Assembly (NCBI RefSeq): GCF_036227405.1
Contig: NZ_CP109473.1
Location: 6,386,001 to 6,450,000 of the forward strand
Source of the DNA: Streptomyces sp. NBC_01460
GTDB taxonomy: Bacteria > Actinomycetota > Actinomycetes > Streptomycetales > Streptomycetaceae
Direction: 5' to 3'
Length of the DNA stretch: 64,000 nt
Made by a program: the position numbers and the translations under genes. Shown here in pieces: positions 26,017 to 33,253 of this stretch. How positions within the stretch are numbered: position 1 is the first letter of the stretch; every line of letters starts with the position of its first letter. The notes beneath the pieces were generated by a model. The model had not been told where the DNA came from. It saw nothing but the letters and a program-made list of their open reading frames with translations, and did no database searches.

Positions 26017-26026
26017 TCCGCCAGGC

Positions 26027-26056
26027 TTGTTCCTTTCCCTATTTCTCGCCTACGGT
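26027..26056 (+). promoter_or_regulatory. Candidate promoter of the riboswitch transcript
   Basis: TTGTTC at 26027-26032 and TACGGT at 26051-26056 are separated by 18 bases. Transcription would begin at about 26063, just before the riboswitch. Confidence 0.5.
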
Positions 26057-26076
26057 CACCATCACTCCGGGCGGAA

Positions 26077-26241
26077 CGCCGAATCCTGCCGCCGTCCGGT
26101 TACCCGACCACTTCTCGTACGGCAGGAGCGGGGGACCCAAGTAAGCGCCGATCCGGTTTCCGGAGCGGCTCGGGGTGAAGTCGCATTCCCATGCGGCCGG
26201 GCATCTCCAGCTCGAACCCGACAGCTCACTTCGCAGGCGGC
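26077..26241 (+). ncRNA. c-di-AMP riboswitch (ydaO-yuaA type)
   Basis: The conserved blocks of the ydaO/yuaA element appear in order: AATCCTGCCG (pairing with CGGCAGG at 26120-26126), GAGCGGGGGACCCA (26126-26139), CGGGGTGAAG (26171-26180), and the 3' block CTCGAACCCGACAGCTCACT followed by TCGCAGGC (26211-26238). Such riboswitches bind cyclic di-AMP and usually turn expression off. In actinobacteria they typically precede cell-wall hydrolase or Rpf-like genes, as here. The element ends about 16 bases before the start codon. The exact end coordinates are approximate. Confidence 0.9.
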
Positions 26242-26256
26242 GGAGAGGAATTCAGC

Positions 26257-27114
26257 ATGCCCGAAAGCGGTAAGCACCGTCGTTCCAGGACCACTTCGCT
26301 CACCCGCGGCATCATCGCCGTGAGCACGGGTGGAGCCGCCCTGGCCCTGCCCCTCATCGGTGCCACCGGCGCCTTCGCCGCCCCGGCCCAGCCCGCTGCG
26401 GTGGAAAAGGCTGCAACGTCGACTGCTGTGTCCGGCAAGGGAATTGCCGCGCAGAAGTCCACGTCCACCACCTATTCCGTCGTCTTCGGCGACACTCTCG
26501 CCAAGATCGCTCGCGAGCATTCCGTGAGCGGTGGCTGGAAGGCCCTGTACGAGGGCAACAAGAAGGTCATCGGCGGAAACCCGGACCTCATTCACCCCGG
26601 CCTGAAGATCACCATTGGCGCCAAGGGTGAGAACAAGGCGGCGGACAAGGCCGACAAGGCCGGGTCCAAGGCTTCCGACCGTGCCGAGAAGAGCGCCGAC
26701 CGCGCCGACCGCTCGGAGCGCACGAGCACGTCGCTCGCCACCGAGGGCGCTCCGGCCGCCGAAGCCGCCCCCGCGGCCGCGCCGGTCTCGTACACGAACG
26801 ACCTCGACGGCTGGATCAAGGAGTCGCTGGCCGTCATGGCCGAGCACGGCATCCCCGGCACCTACGAGGGCATCCACCGCAACATCATCCGCGAGTCCGC
26901 GGGTGACCCGAAGGCCATCAACAACTGGGACATCAACGCGATCAACGGCGTCCCGTCGAAGGGCCTGCTGCAGGTCATCGACCCGACCTTCCAGGCGTAC
27001 CACGTGCCCGGTACGTCGACGGACAGCTACGACCCGGTCGCCAACATCACCGCCGCGTGCAACTACGCCGCGGACCGGTACGGCTCGATCGACAACGTCT
27101 TCGGTGCCTACTGA
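26257..27114 (+). CDS. Secreted LysM / transglycosylase-like cell-wall hydrolase
   Basis: A 285-residue exported protein. Residues 1-43 form a signal peptide (basic start, LTRGIIAVSTGGAALALPLIG, then AFAAP). A LysM peptidoglycan-binding domain follows at about 72-122 (TYSVVFGDTLAKIAREHSVS, PDLIHPGLKITI). A charged Lys/Asp/Ala-rich linker leads to a C-terminal SLT-type domain (IHRNIIRESAGDPKAINNWD with a catalytic-type Glu, then SKGLLQVIDPTFQAYHV). It would bind and cleave peptidoglycan during growth or germination. The ATG at 26257 has GGAGAGGAA upstream. The c-di-AMP riboswitch and Crp-like site indicate tight control. Strong hairpins end the transcript. Confidence 0.92.
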   Translation: MPESGKHRRSRTTSLTRGIIAVSTGGAALALPLIGATGAFAAPAQPAAVEKAATSTAVSGKGIAAQKSTSTTYSVVFGDTLAKIAREHSVSGGWKALYEGNKKVIGGNPDLIHPGLKITIGAKGENKAADKADKAGSKASDRAEKSADRADRSERTSTSLATEGAPAAEAAPAAAPVSYTNDLDGWIKESLAVMAEHGIPGTYEGIHRNIIRESAGDPKAINNWDINAINGVPSKGLLQVIDPTFQAYHVPGTSTDSYDPVANITAACNYAADRYGSIDNVFGAY

Positions 27115-27133
27115 GGCTCCATGGACACGGGGC

Positions 27134-27158
27134 CTCTGACACACGGCGTGTGACAGAG
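27134..27158 (+). terminator. First hairpin after the LysM gene
   Basis: CTCTG-A-CACACG-G-CGTGTG-A-CAGAG is a near-perfect inverted repeat 20 bases after the stop codon. It precedes a stronger hairpin and may act with it. Confidence 0.5.
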
Positions 27159-27169
27159 GGCCGGCATTG

Positions 27170-27207
27170 AAGGGTGGTACGGGTTCGGCGGAACCCGCAC
27201 CACCCTT
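27170..27207 (+). terminator. Strong terminator after the LysM gene
   Basis: AAGGGTGGT / ACCACCCTT outer arms and GGGTTC-GGCG-GAACCC inner arms form a long stem. It ends with CTTCTGTCGT, a modestly pyrimidine-rich tail. Confidence 0.75.
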
Positions 27208-27324
27208 CTGTCGTGTCCGAGGTCCCCCGGTGCTCCCCCACCGCGGCGGCCGGCACCCGCGCGACAGGCCGGTCGGGGCCGGGGTGACTGGCCTCGTACA
27301 GGTTCGTCGTCCATACTGCCCGCC

Positions 27325-27906
27325 GTGGAGCAGCGCATAGATTCGAACAACAAGCCCGAGTTCGCCGCGGGGACAGACCCGGCGTACATCCCCGGCCTGA
27401 CGGCCCCTGCCCCCGCGCGGACGGAGGCGGAAGCGGAGAAGGCGGAGCCCGGCGAGGTCCCGGCGGGCGACGTCGCGGACGCTCCCGCCGAGGGTGCGGC
27501 CGAGGAGGCCGCGGAGGAGTCCACGGCCGCCGCCGACGCGATCCCGGACGACGAGGCCACCCCGGACGGCGAGGCGGTGAGCGAGGACGCCGGAGCCAAG
27601 GACGCCGACGGCGCCGAGGACAAGGACGCGCCCGTCTTCGAGGTCAGCGACCGGCGCGGATCGATCAGGGTGGACGCCGCGGGTGTCCGCTTCCGGCTCG
27701 ACGACCAGGAGGCGGAGTTCGACTGGTCCGAGATCGGCGCGGTCGAGGTCAGGACCGGCCGCTTCGGGCGCCGGTTCACCGTGACGGTCCACCTGTCGAG
27801 CGTCCGGTGGTTCAACGCCGAGGTCGAGGCCGGGGCCCGAAGCGAGCTCAAGGGGTGGACGGCGGAACTCGACGAGGTGCTCGACGCCTACTTCGAAGAG
27901 GCCTGA
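27325..27906 (+). CDS. Acidic hypothetical protein with C-terminal beta domain
   Basis: A 193-residue protein. The first 105 residues are disordered-looking and very rich in Glu, Ala, Asp and Pro. The C-terminal 85 residues look folded (FEVSDRRGSIRVDAAGVRFR, FDWSEIGAVEVRTGRFGRRF, TVHLSSVRWFNAEVE) and resemble a small PH-like or DUF-type beta domain found in Streptomyces. No signal peptide is visible. Function is unknown. The GTG at 27325 has no ribosome binding site but sits 7 bases after CATACT, which fits a leaderless mRNA. It is convergent with the SIS gene. Confidence 0.75.
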   Translation: MEQRIDSNNKPEFAAGTDPAYIPGLTAPAPARTEAEAEKAEPGEVPAGDVADAPAEGAAEEAAEESTAAADAIPDDEATPDGEAVSEDAGAKDADGAEDKDAPVFEVSDRRGSIRVDAAGVRFRLDDQEAEFDWSEIGAVEVRTGRFGRRFTVTVHLSSVRWFNAEVEAGARSELKGWTAELDEVLDAYFEEA

Positions 27907-28033
27907 CCCCCGCGTCCGGGGCCGCACACCGGGCTGCTCGCCGGCCCGGTGCGCGGCATGCCCTGACGGGGGCCGGCCCTCGACCGCCGTGCCCGGCCCC
28001 GGCCGTCGTGCCCGGGCACCGCGGGCCGGAGGC

Positions 28034-28927
28034 TCAGGCCCCGGCCGCCGTGCCGAGCACCACGGACCGCGTCAGATGGCGCGGAAGGTCGGGATCGAGA
28101 CCGCGGGCCGCCGCTCGGGCGATCGCCAGCCGCTGGACCCGGACCAGGTCGGCCAGCGGGTCCAGAGCGCTCTCGACCCAGCGGGCCCCGGTCGCCAGCA
28201 CCTGCTCCCGGAGCCCCTCCGGGGCCGCGCCGAACATCCAGGTCGCGGTCCCGGCCGTGGCGATGCTGATGGGGCCGTGGCGGTATTCCATCGCCGGGTA
28301 CGACTCCGTCCAGGAGAGCGACGCCTCCTTCATCTTCAGCGCCGCCTCGTTGGCGAGCCCGACCGTCCAGCCGCGCCCCAGGAAGCTGAACTGGGTGCAC
28401 TCCAGCAGCCCTTCGGGAAGCGGCTCCGCCAGCGCCGTCTCCGCGTCGCGTACGACGTCCTCGGTGTGCAGTCCGAGGTGGGCGCGGAACAGGGTCAGCG
28501 CGGTCGTCGCGAAGCGCGTCTGGACCACGGACCGTTCGTCGGCGAAGTCGAGGACCACCACCTCGTCGGCCGCGTCCATCACCGGGGTCCGCGGGTCGGC
28601 GGTCACGGCGACGGTACGGGTGGTGCCCCGCAGCCGGTCCAGCAGACCGAGCACCTCGGTCGTGGTTCCCGACCGGGTGAGGGCCACCACCCGGTCGTAG
28701 GCGCGCCCGAAGGGGAACTCCGAGGCGGCGTACGCGTCCGACTCGCCCTGCCCGGAGGCCTCCCGGAGCGAGGCGTAGGCCTGCGCCATGTAGTACGACG
28801 TTCCGCAGCCGACGACGGCGATGCGCTCACCGGTGGCCGGCAGGGCCGCCTTCCGGCCGACGGCGACCTCCGCGGCGCGGCGCCAGCACTCCGGCTGGCC
28901 GGCTGTCTCGGTCTCGACATGGGACAT
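28034..28927 (-). CDS. SIS-domain sugar isomerase/deaminase-like protein
   Basis: A 297-residue protein with two SIS (sugar isomerase) halves. The first is about residues 30-150 (IAVVGCGTSYYMAQAYASLRE, VVALTRSGTTTEVLGLLDRL). The second is about 165-290 (FSFLGRGWTVGLANEAALKMKE, YPAMEYRHGPISIA). It resembles the isomerase part of GlmS and AgaS-like amino-sugar isomerase/deaminases, but lacks a glutaminase domain. It probably acts on a phosphorylated amino sugar. I chose the ATG at 28927, preceded by GGAAGCGGAG; upstream sequence is AT-richer and non-coding. No cognate sugar transporter is next to it. Confidence 0.85.
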   Translation of the reverse strand: MSHVETETAGQPECWRRAAEVAVGRKAALPATGERIAVVGCGTSYYMAQAYASLREASGQGESDAYAASEFPFGRAYDRVVALTRSGTTTEVLGLLDRLRGTTRTVAVTADPRTPVMDAADEVVVLDFADERSVVQTRFATTALTLFRAHLGLHTEDVVRDAETALAEPLPEGLLECTQFSFLGRGWTVGLANEAALKMKEASLSWTESYPAMEYRHGPISIATAGTATWMFGAAPEGLREQVLATGARWVESALDPLADLVRVQRLAIARAAARGLDPDLPRHLTRSVVLGTAAGA

Positions 28928-29333
28928 GTCCGCACTCCGCTTCCGCTGCTGACTCGCGCCTGATGGGTGGGGCTGGGTGAATTCGTCGCCCTTTTGCTCA
29001 ATGTTGCATGGTACCTGGGTGAATCGAGCAAGAACAAGCAAATGGCTCCTCTCTTCCTGATCCGATCGGCATCTGTTTTCGGCCATGCTCGGTGGGTAGT
29101 CGGCTCAATCCGGTTCCGTCGCCACCCCGTGGGTATCTGCTCGGCGGGCCGGAGTCGGCAGGCGATATCTCGTACATCGGGCGGAACATCCCCTGTGAGG
29201 TCGGTCTGCGGTGACCTCGGACGGTCACCGGCGGGAGGTGGGCGGTCCGGAGGAGGGGTGATTTCACGTCACCGGAACGGATCGTTGGCCGAGTTCGAAC
29301 GCGCGGCCGGATCCTGGTCGGCATAATCGCCCC
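28928..29333. promoter_or_regulatory. Divergent region between the SIS gene and the MBL-fold gene
   Basis: About 400 bases without a gene. The left part is AT-richer and carries repeated GCAA/TTGC words (TTTTGCTCA at 28992-29000, GAGCAAG and ACAAGCAAA at 29026-29042), which could be repressor sites for the SIS gene. Further right, CGGTGACC-TCGGAC-GGTCACCG (29209-29230) is a perfect 8-bp dyad. CATAAT at 29322-29327 lies 6 bases before the ATG of the next gene and fits a leaderless start. Confidence 0.5.
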
Positions 29334-30326
29334 ATGTCGATCACGGGTGGGGACGTCGTTGACCTCGGCAGGGGCCTGTACGCCTGGCTGCCGCCGAAGC
29401 GGGGCTGGGGCCTGGCCAACTGCGGCCTGCTCGTGTCGCCGCGCGGCGGGCTGTGGATCGACACCCCCTACGACCCGGTGCTGGCCGGCCAGTTCCTCGC
29501 GGAGAGCCGGAAGCGGCTGCCCGACGGGGCGAATATCGACCGTGTGGTCGTCACCCACGCCAACGGCGACCACTTCTGGGGCGCCGGGGTGCTCCCGGAC
29601 GCGGAGATCATCGTGACCCGGGAGGCCCGGGAGCACATCCACTACGACCCCACCCCCCAGCAGCAGCACGCCCTGGTGGCCGGAAGTGATCCCTCCACAC
29701 CCCTCGGCGCCTACCTTGGCCGTCACTTCGGGGGCTTCGACTGGTCGGAGACCGAGGCCGTGCGGCCGACGACCTACTTCACCGGGGAACTCGAACTGAC
29801 CCTGGGGGAGTACACGGTCCAGGTGTCGTCCCTCCCGCCCGCGCACACGGGGGGTGACCTCATGGTGTATCTCCCCGCGCAGCGCACGGTGTTCAGCGGC
29901 GACGTCATCTTCTCCTCCACCCCGGAGCAGCCCGGTGACCACCCGGTGCACTGGGCGGGCCCCCTGAGCAACGTGATCGAGGCCTGCGAACGGGTCCTGG
30001 CCACCGGCGCCGAGGTGATCGTGCCCGGCCACGGACCCGTGCTCGACCCGGCCGGCGTCCGCGAGCACATGGGCTACCTCGCGTACGTACGCGAACGCGC
30101 CCACGCCCTCCACGCGGCGGGGGTGCCCGCCGTCGAGGCCGCCCGCCGGGTGATCGCCGAGGGCCGCCATCCGGCGCTCGGCCTGCCGGAACGGCTCGTG
30201 GTGACCATCGGGAGCGAATACCGCCACCTCGACGGGTCCGAACTCCCCGGCGTCCTGCAGGTGATGGCCGATGTCGCCGCCGTCGCCCACGAGACCGGCG
30301 CGGCGTGTACCGGCGAGCCGGCATGA
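29334..30326 (+). CDS. Metallo-beta-lactamase-fold hydrolase with HxNxDH motif
   Basis: A 330-residue MBL-fold protein. The first metal motif reads THANGDHFWG, so the usual HxHxDH has Asn in place of the second His. Later ligands are present: PPAHTGGD, FSGDVIF and VPGHGP. The fold is used by hydrolases of thioesters, lactones or beta-lactams; the Asn variant is seen in some SoxH/quorum-type subgroups, and the substrate is unknown. The ATG at 29334 has no ribosome binding site but is 6 bases after CATAAT, suggesting a leaderless mRNA. It ends 66 bases before the first conservon. Confidence 0.85.
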   Translation: MSITGGDVVDLGRGLYAWLPPKRGWGLANCGLLVSPRGGLWIDTPYDPVLAGQFLAESRKRLPDGANIDRVVVTHANGDHFWGAGVLPDAEIIVTREAREHIHYDPTPQQQHALVAGSDPSTPLGAYLGRHFGGFDWSETEAVRPTTYFTGELELTLGEYTVQVSSLPPAHTGGDLMVYLPAQRTVFSGDVIFSSTPEQPGDHPVHWAGPLSNVIEACERVLATGAEVIVPGHGPVLDPAGVREHMGYLAYVRERAHALHAAGVPAVEAARRVIAEGRHPALGLPERLVVTIGSEYRHLDGSELPGVLQVMADVAAVAHETGAACTGEPA

Positions 30327-30392
30327 CGGCCGGCCGGAACGGCGACGGCGCGGGCCGCCGGCCGTCCCCGACGACAGAGACGCGGTGACGCC

Positions 30393-31892
30393 GTGGTGCC
30401 ATGGATCCTGACCCTGATCGCCGTCGTGGTGGCGATATGGACGTCGACGCGCATGTACCAGGCCCGGCGGGAGGCCTACGGTGCCTCGGCGAGCGCAGAA
30501 CTGGCCGAACGTCAGGCGAGGGCCGCGGAGGCCCGCACCCTCGCCCTCACCGAGGAGATCCGCCAGCTCGCCCGGAAGCGGATACCCGCCGCGGCCACCG
30601 CGCTCTCCCACCGGGCGGCACCCGTTCCCGGCCTGCGCGAGGCCGCGGACATCGAGGGCGACGCCGCCCGGCTGCTCACCGAGGCCGTTCAGGCCGCGCG
30701 CACGGCGGTGCTGGAGGAGCGCCGACGGGTCGACGCGGCGGCACGGTCGGCCATGCGCGGCACCTCCGCCAAGATCCAGTCGCTGCTCAACCAGTCGCAG
30801 CACCTCCTGCAGGAGCTCCAGCACGAGTACGACGACCCGAGGATCCTGCAGCTCGACTTCCGCAACGAACTGGCCCTGCGCCGCACCCAGGCCACGGCCG
30901 TGCTCTGCGACGCCTGGCCGGGACTCGCCCGGCAGAACTCCTCCCTCGTCGAAGTCGTGCTCGGCGCCCAGTCCCGGGTCGCCGGGTACGAGCGGATCAA
31001 GGTCGCCAACCATCTGCGCCAGGAGCGGCTCGCCCTCGTCGCCCGTGCCGCCGAACCCCTCGCCATCGCGCTCGCCGAGCTGCTGGCCAACGCGACGGCG
31101 TACTCCCACCCGGACACCGAGGTGCCGGTGACGGTCCAGCAGACTCCGGGCCGCGGGGCCCTGATCCTGGTCGACGACGCCGGGATCGGCATGGACGACG
31201 ACGCGCTGAAGCGCGCCCGCACCCTCCTGTCGGGCCCGTCCGAGGTGCTCCTCACCGAGCTGGGGGACCCGCCGCAGACCGGCTTCGCCGTCGTGGGACG
31301 GCTCATCGCGCGCTACGGCTTCAGCTGCCACATCGAGTCGTCCCCGTACGGGGGGATGCGCGCGATGCTGCGCATCCCCGCCCATCTGCTGACCGTGATG
31401 GACGACGACCGCACGCTGTCCGTGCTCGCGCCGAAGCCGGTGCACGCGCGCGGGGCCGGCGCCGAGCCCCATGAGGCTTCCGCCCCGGCCGCCCCATCCG
31501 TCCAGCCGGCCCCCGCTGCCGCGCCGGTGCCGTCCACGGAGCCTGCCGGACCCTCCGAACCCGTCGCGGACCCCGCTGCGGCCGGTGGAGCCCCCTCCGA
31601 GCCCGTCGCGGACCCCGCTGCGGCCGGTGGAGCCCCTGCGGCGGCCGGCGGCGGGGCGCACGCGGCGGAGCTGCCCACCCGGCGGCGCAGATCCCGCAAG
31701 GCGGCCTCCCCGGACGCGCCGACGGCCCGCCCGCAGACGGCGGAGGAGCCCGTGCTCCGTACACCGGAGGGGGCGGGAGCGGCCTGGGCCGCACTCCAGG
31801 AGGGCACACTCAGCGGCAGGAAGGCGCCCGAGCCCCCGGCAGAGGCGCCCTCAGCATCCCCATCGGACGACCAAGGAGACGACGAGACGTGA
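30393..31892 (+). CDS. cvnA: Conservon CvnA: membrane-anchored sensor-like ATPase (first copy)
   Basis: A 499-residue CvnA-type protein. One N-terminal transmembrane helix (VPWILTLIAVVVAIW) leads into a long helical/coiled region (residues 35-200). A histidine-kinase-like ATPase domain follows (N box ELLANATAYSHP, DDAGIGMDDDAL, later GFAVVGRLIARYGF). No phosphoacceptor H-box is evident, as is usual for CvnA. The C-terminal 130 residues are Ala/Pro-rich and contain two copies of the 14-residue unit PSEPVADPAAAGGA. It starts the cvnABCDE operon, and its GTG has weak Shine-Dalgarno support. CvnA-D proteins are thought to form a membrane complex resembling eukaryotic G-protein-coupled signalling. 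Confidence 0.9.
   Translation: MVPWILTLIAVVVAIWTSTRMYQARREAYGASASAELAERQARAAEARTLALTEEIRQLARKRIPAAATALSHRAAPVPGLREAADIEGDAARLLTEAVQAARTAVLEERRRVDAAARSAMRGTSAKIQSLLNQSQHLLQELQHEYDDPRILQLDFRNELALRRTQATAVLCDAWPGLARQNSSLVEVVLGAQSRVAGYERIKVANHLRQERLALVARAAEPLAIALAELLANATAYSHPDTEVPVTVQQTPGRGALILVDDAGIGMDDDALKRARTLLSGPSEVLLTELGDPPQTGFAVVGRLIARYGFSCHIESSPYGGMRAMLRIPAHLLTVMDDDRTLSVLAPKPVHARGAGAEPHEASAPAAPSVQPAPAAAPVPSTEPAGPSEPVADPAAAGGAPSEPVADPAAAGGAPAAAGGGAHAAELPTRRRRSRKAASPDAPTARPQTAEEPVLRTPEGAGAAWAALQEGTLSGRKAPEPPAEAPSASPSDDQGDDET
31551..31634. repeat. Two 42-bp in-frame tandem repeats in cvnA
   Basis: Two adjacent 42-base units (31551-31592 and 31593-31634) differ at a single position, 31559 (GAA versus GAG). 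They encode identical 14-residue units in the C-terminal tail. Confidence 0.95.
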
Positions 31893-32311
31893 GCACCACC
31901 CCCACCGCCGGTGATCTCGCCTGGGTGCTGACCCCCCTGCTGGAGCTGCCCGGAGTGCAACACGCCGTGGTCGCCACCGGCGACGGGCTCGTCGAGGGCG
32001 CGTCGCCCGGCCTGGACCGCGCGTCCGCCGAGCGCGTCGCCGCGATGACGGCCACCCTGCACGCGTCCGCCCGCGCCTTCACCACGGCGTTCACCGAGGC
32101 CGAGTCACCCCGCCTGGCCCAGACCGTCGTGGAGTCCGACCTGGGCTTCGCCATCGTCGTACCGGCGGGCAGGAACACCACGCTGGCCCTGTTCGCGGCC
32201 CCCGACGCACACCTCGGGAACATCGCCTACCAGATGCAGGTGCAAGTCACCGCGCTGACCAGGGCCATGCACGCCCCCACCCGCCAACCGGACGCTCCCA
32301 CCCGGCCATGA
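31889..32311 (+). CDS. cvnB: Conservon CvnB: roadblock/LC7-domain protein (first copy)
   Basis: A 140-residue roadblock/LC7 protein (LAWVLTPLLELPGVQHAVVATGDGLVEGA, then DLGFAIVVPAGRNTTLALF). The family modulates small GTPases. The start GTG overlaps the cvnA stop by four bases (GTGA), showing translational coupling. It is the expected partner of the CvnD GTPase. Confidence 0.93.
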   Translation: MSTTPTAGDLAWVLTPLLELPGVQHAVVATGDGLVEGASPGLDRASAERVAAMTATLHASARAFTTAFTEAESPRLAQTVVESDLGFAIVVPAGRNTTLALFAAPDAHLGNIAYQMQVQVTALTRAMHAPTRQPDAPTRP

Positions 32312-32661
32312 CCCCCGGCCCAGGGCGCCGCCTGATCCCCGCCTATCTGGTCACCGGTGGCCGCTCCGCGCCCACCGGTCCCGCGCTCGACCGGCTCGCC
32401 GTGCTCCTCCGTACGGATGCGGCACTGCCGCCGGAGACCGGTGCGGAGCAGCGCAGGCTGTGCGAGCTCCTGGAACCGGGAGCGCTCACCGTCGTCGAGT
32501 GCGCCGCCCACCTGGAACTGCCCGTCAGCGCGACGGTCTTCCTGGCCACGGACCTCGTGGCCGCCGGACATCTGCACGCTCGACCACCGATCCCCAGCGC
32601 CGGTGAGATCGACCGGTCGCTCGTCGAGAGGCTGCTCGTTGGACTCCGTTCCCTCCACTGA
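32308..32661 (+). CDS. cvnC: Conservon CvnC: DUF742 protein (first copy)
   Basis: A 117-residue DUF742 protein with the typical winged-helix-like core (RLIPAYLVTGGRSAPTG, LCELLEPGALTVVECAAHLE, LPVSATVFLATDLVAAGHL). Its ATG overlaps the cvnB stop (ATGA). The molecular role of CvnC is not established; it always accompanies CvnB and CvnD. Confidence 0.93.
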   Translation: MTPGPGRRLIPAYLVTGGRSAPTGPALDRLAVLLRTDAALPPETGAEQRRLCELLEPGALTVVECAAHLELPVSATVFLATDLVAAGHLHARPPIPSAGEIDRSLVERLLVGLRSLH

Positions 32662-33253
32662 CCGGGGCGGCATCGGCTATCTGCCGAGCGCCGCCGAGAC
32701 CCTGATGAAGCTCGTCGTCACGGGGCCCTTCGGCGTGGGCAAGACGACCCTGATCCGTACGCTGTCGGAGATCCCGACCCTGCACACGGAAGAGGCGATG
32801 ACGCAGTCCAGCACGGGACTCGACGACACCGCGGGGCTTCCGGACAAGACCACGACCACGGTGGCCGTCGACTTCGGCCGGCTGACCGTCCAGGACGACC
32901 TGGTGCTCTACATGTTCGGCACCCCCGGCCAGGAACGCTTCCTCCCCCTCTGGGAGGACATCGCGCGGGGTGCCCTCGGTGCCCTCGTCATGGTCGACAC
33001 GCGCCGGCTCGAGGACTCCTTCGCCGTCATGGACATGGTGGAGGAGCAGGGACTGCCGTACGCCGTCGCCGTGAACCACTTCCCCGACGCGCCCGCCCAT
33101 GCGGACGAGGTCCTGCGCAAACACCTCGACCTCGACGCCCGTACCCCGCTTGTGCAGTGCGATGCCCGTGAACGCCAGGGCGGCATCGAAGCCCTGATCG
33201 CCCTCGCCGAGCACGCGCTGACCTGCCTGCCCGTGTCCCAGGAACCGTCATGA
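32639..33253 (+). CDS. cvnD: Conservon CvnD: Ras-like small GTPase (first copy)
   Basis: A 204-residue GTPase. The P-loop is GPFGVGKTT, the switch II region is FGTPGQERF (with Gln in DTAGQ-like position) and the guanine-specificity region is AVNHFPD rather than a canonical NKxD. I place the start at the TTG at 32639, overlapping cvnC by 23 bases. This gives the usual CvnD N-terminal extension before MKLVVTG; the ATG at 32705 is an alternative that would begin right at the P-loop strand. It would act as the switch of the conservon complex. Confidence 0.88.
   Translation: MDSVPSTDRGGIGYLPSAAETLMKLVVTGPFGVGKTTLIRTLSEIPTLHTEEAMTQSSTGLDDTAGLPDKTTTTVAVDFGRLTVQDDLVLYMFGTPGQERFLPLWEDIARGALGALVMVDTRRLEDSFAVMDMVEEQGLPYAVAVNHFPDAPAHADEVLRKHLDLDARTPLVQCDARERQGGIEALIALAEHALTCLPVSQEPS

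Larger units (their letters stand above)
25710..26026. other. AT-richer regulatory region upstream of the LysM protein
   Basis: Gene-free sequence that is distinctly lower in GC than its surroundings, especially 25780-25830 and 25970-26040. It contains a Crp-type site, a GTGATCAC palindrome and, toward the right, the promoter of the riboswitch-controlled gene. No coding sequence is visible in it. Confidence 0.7.
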
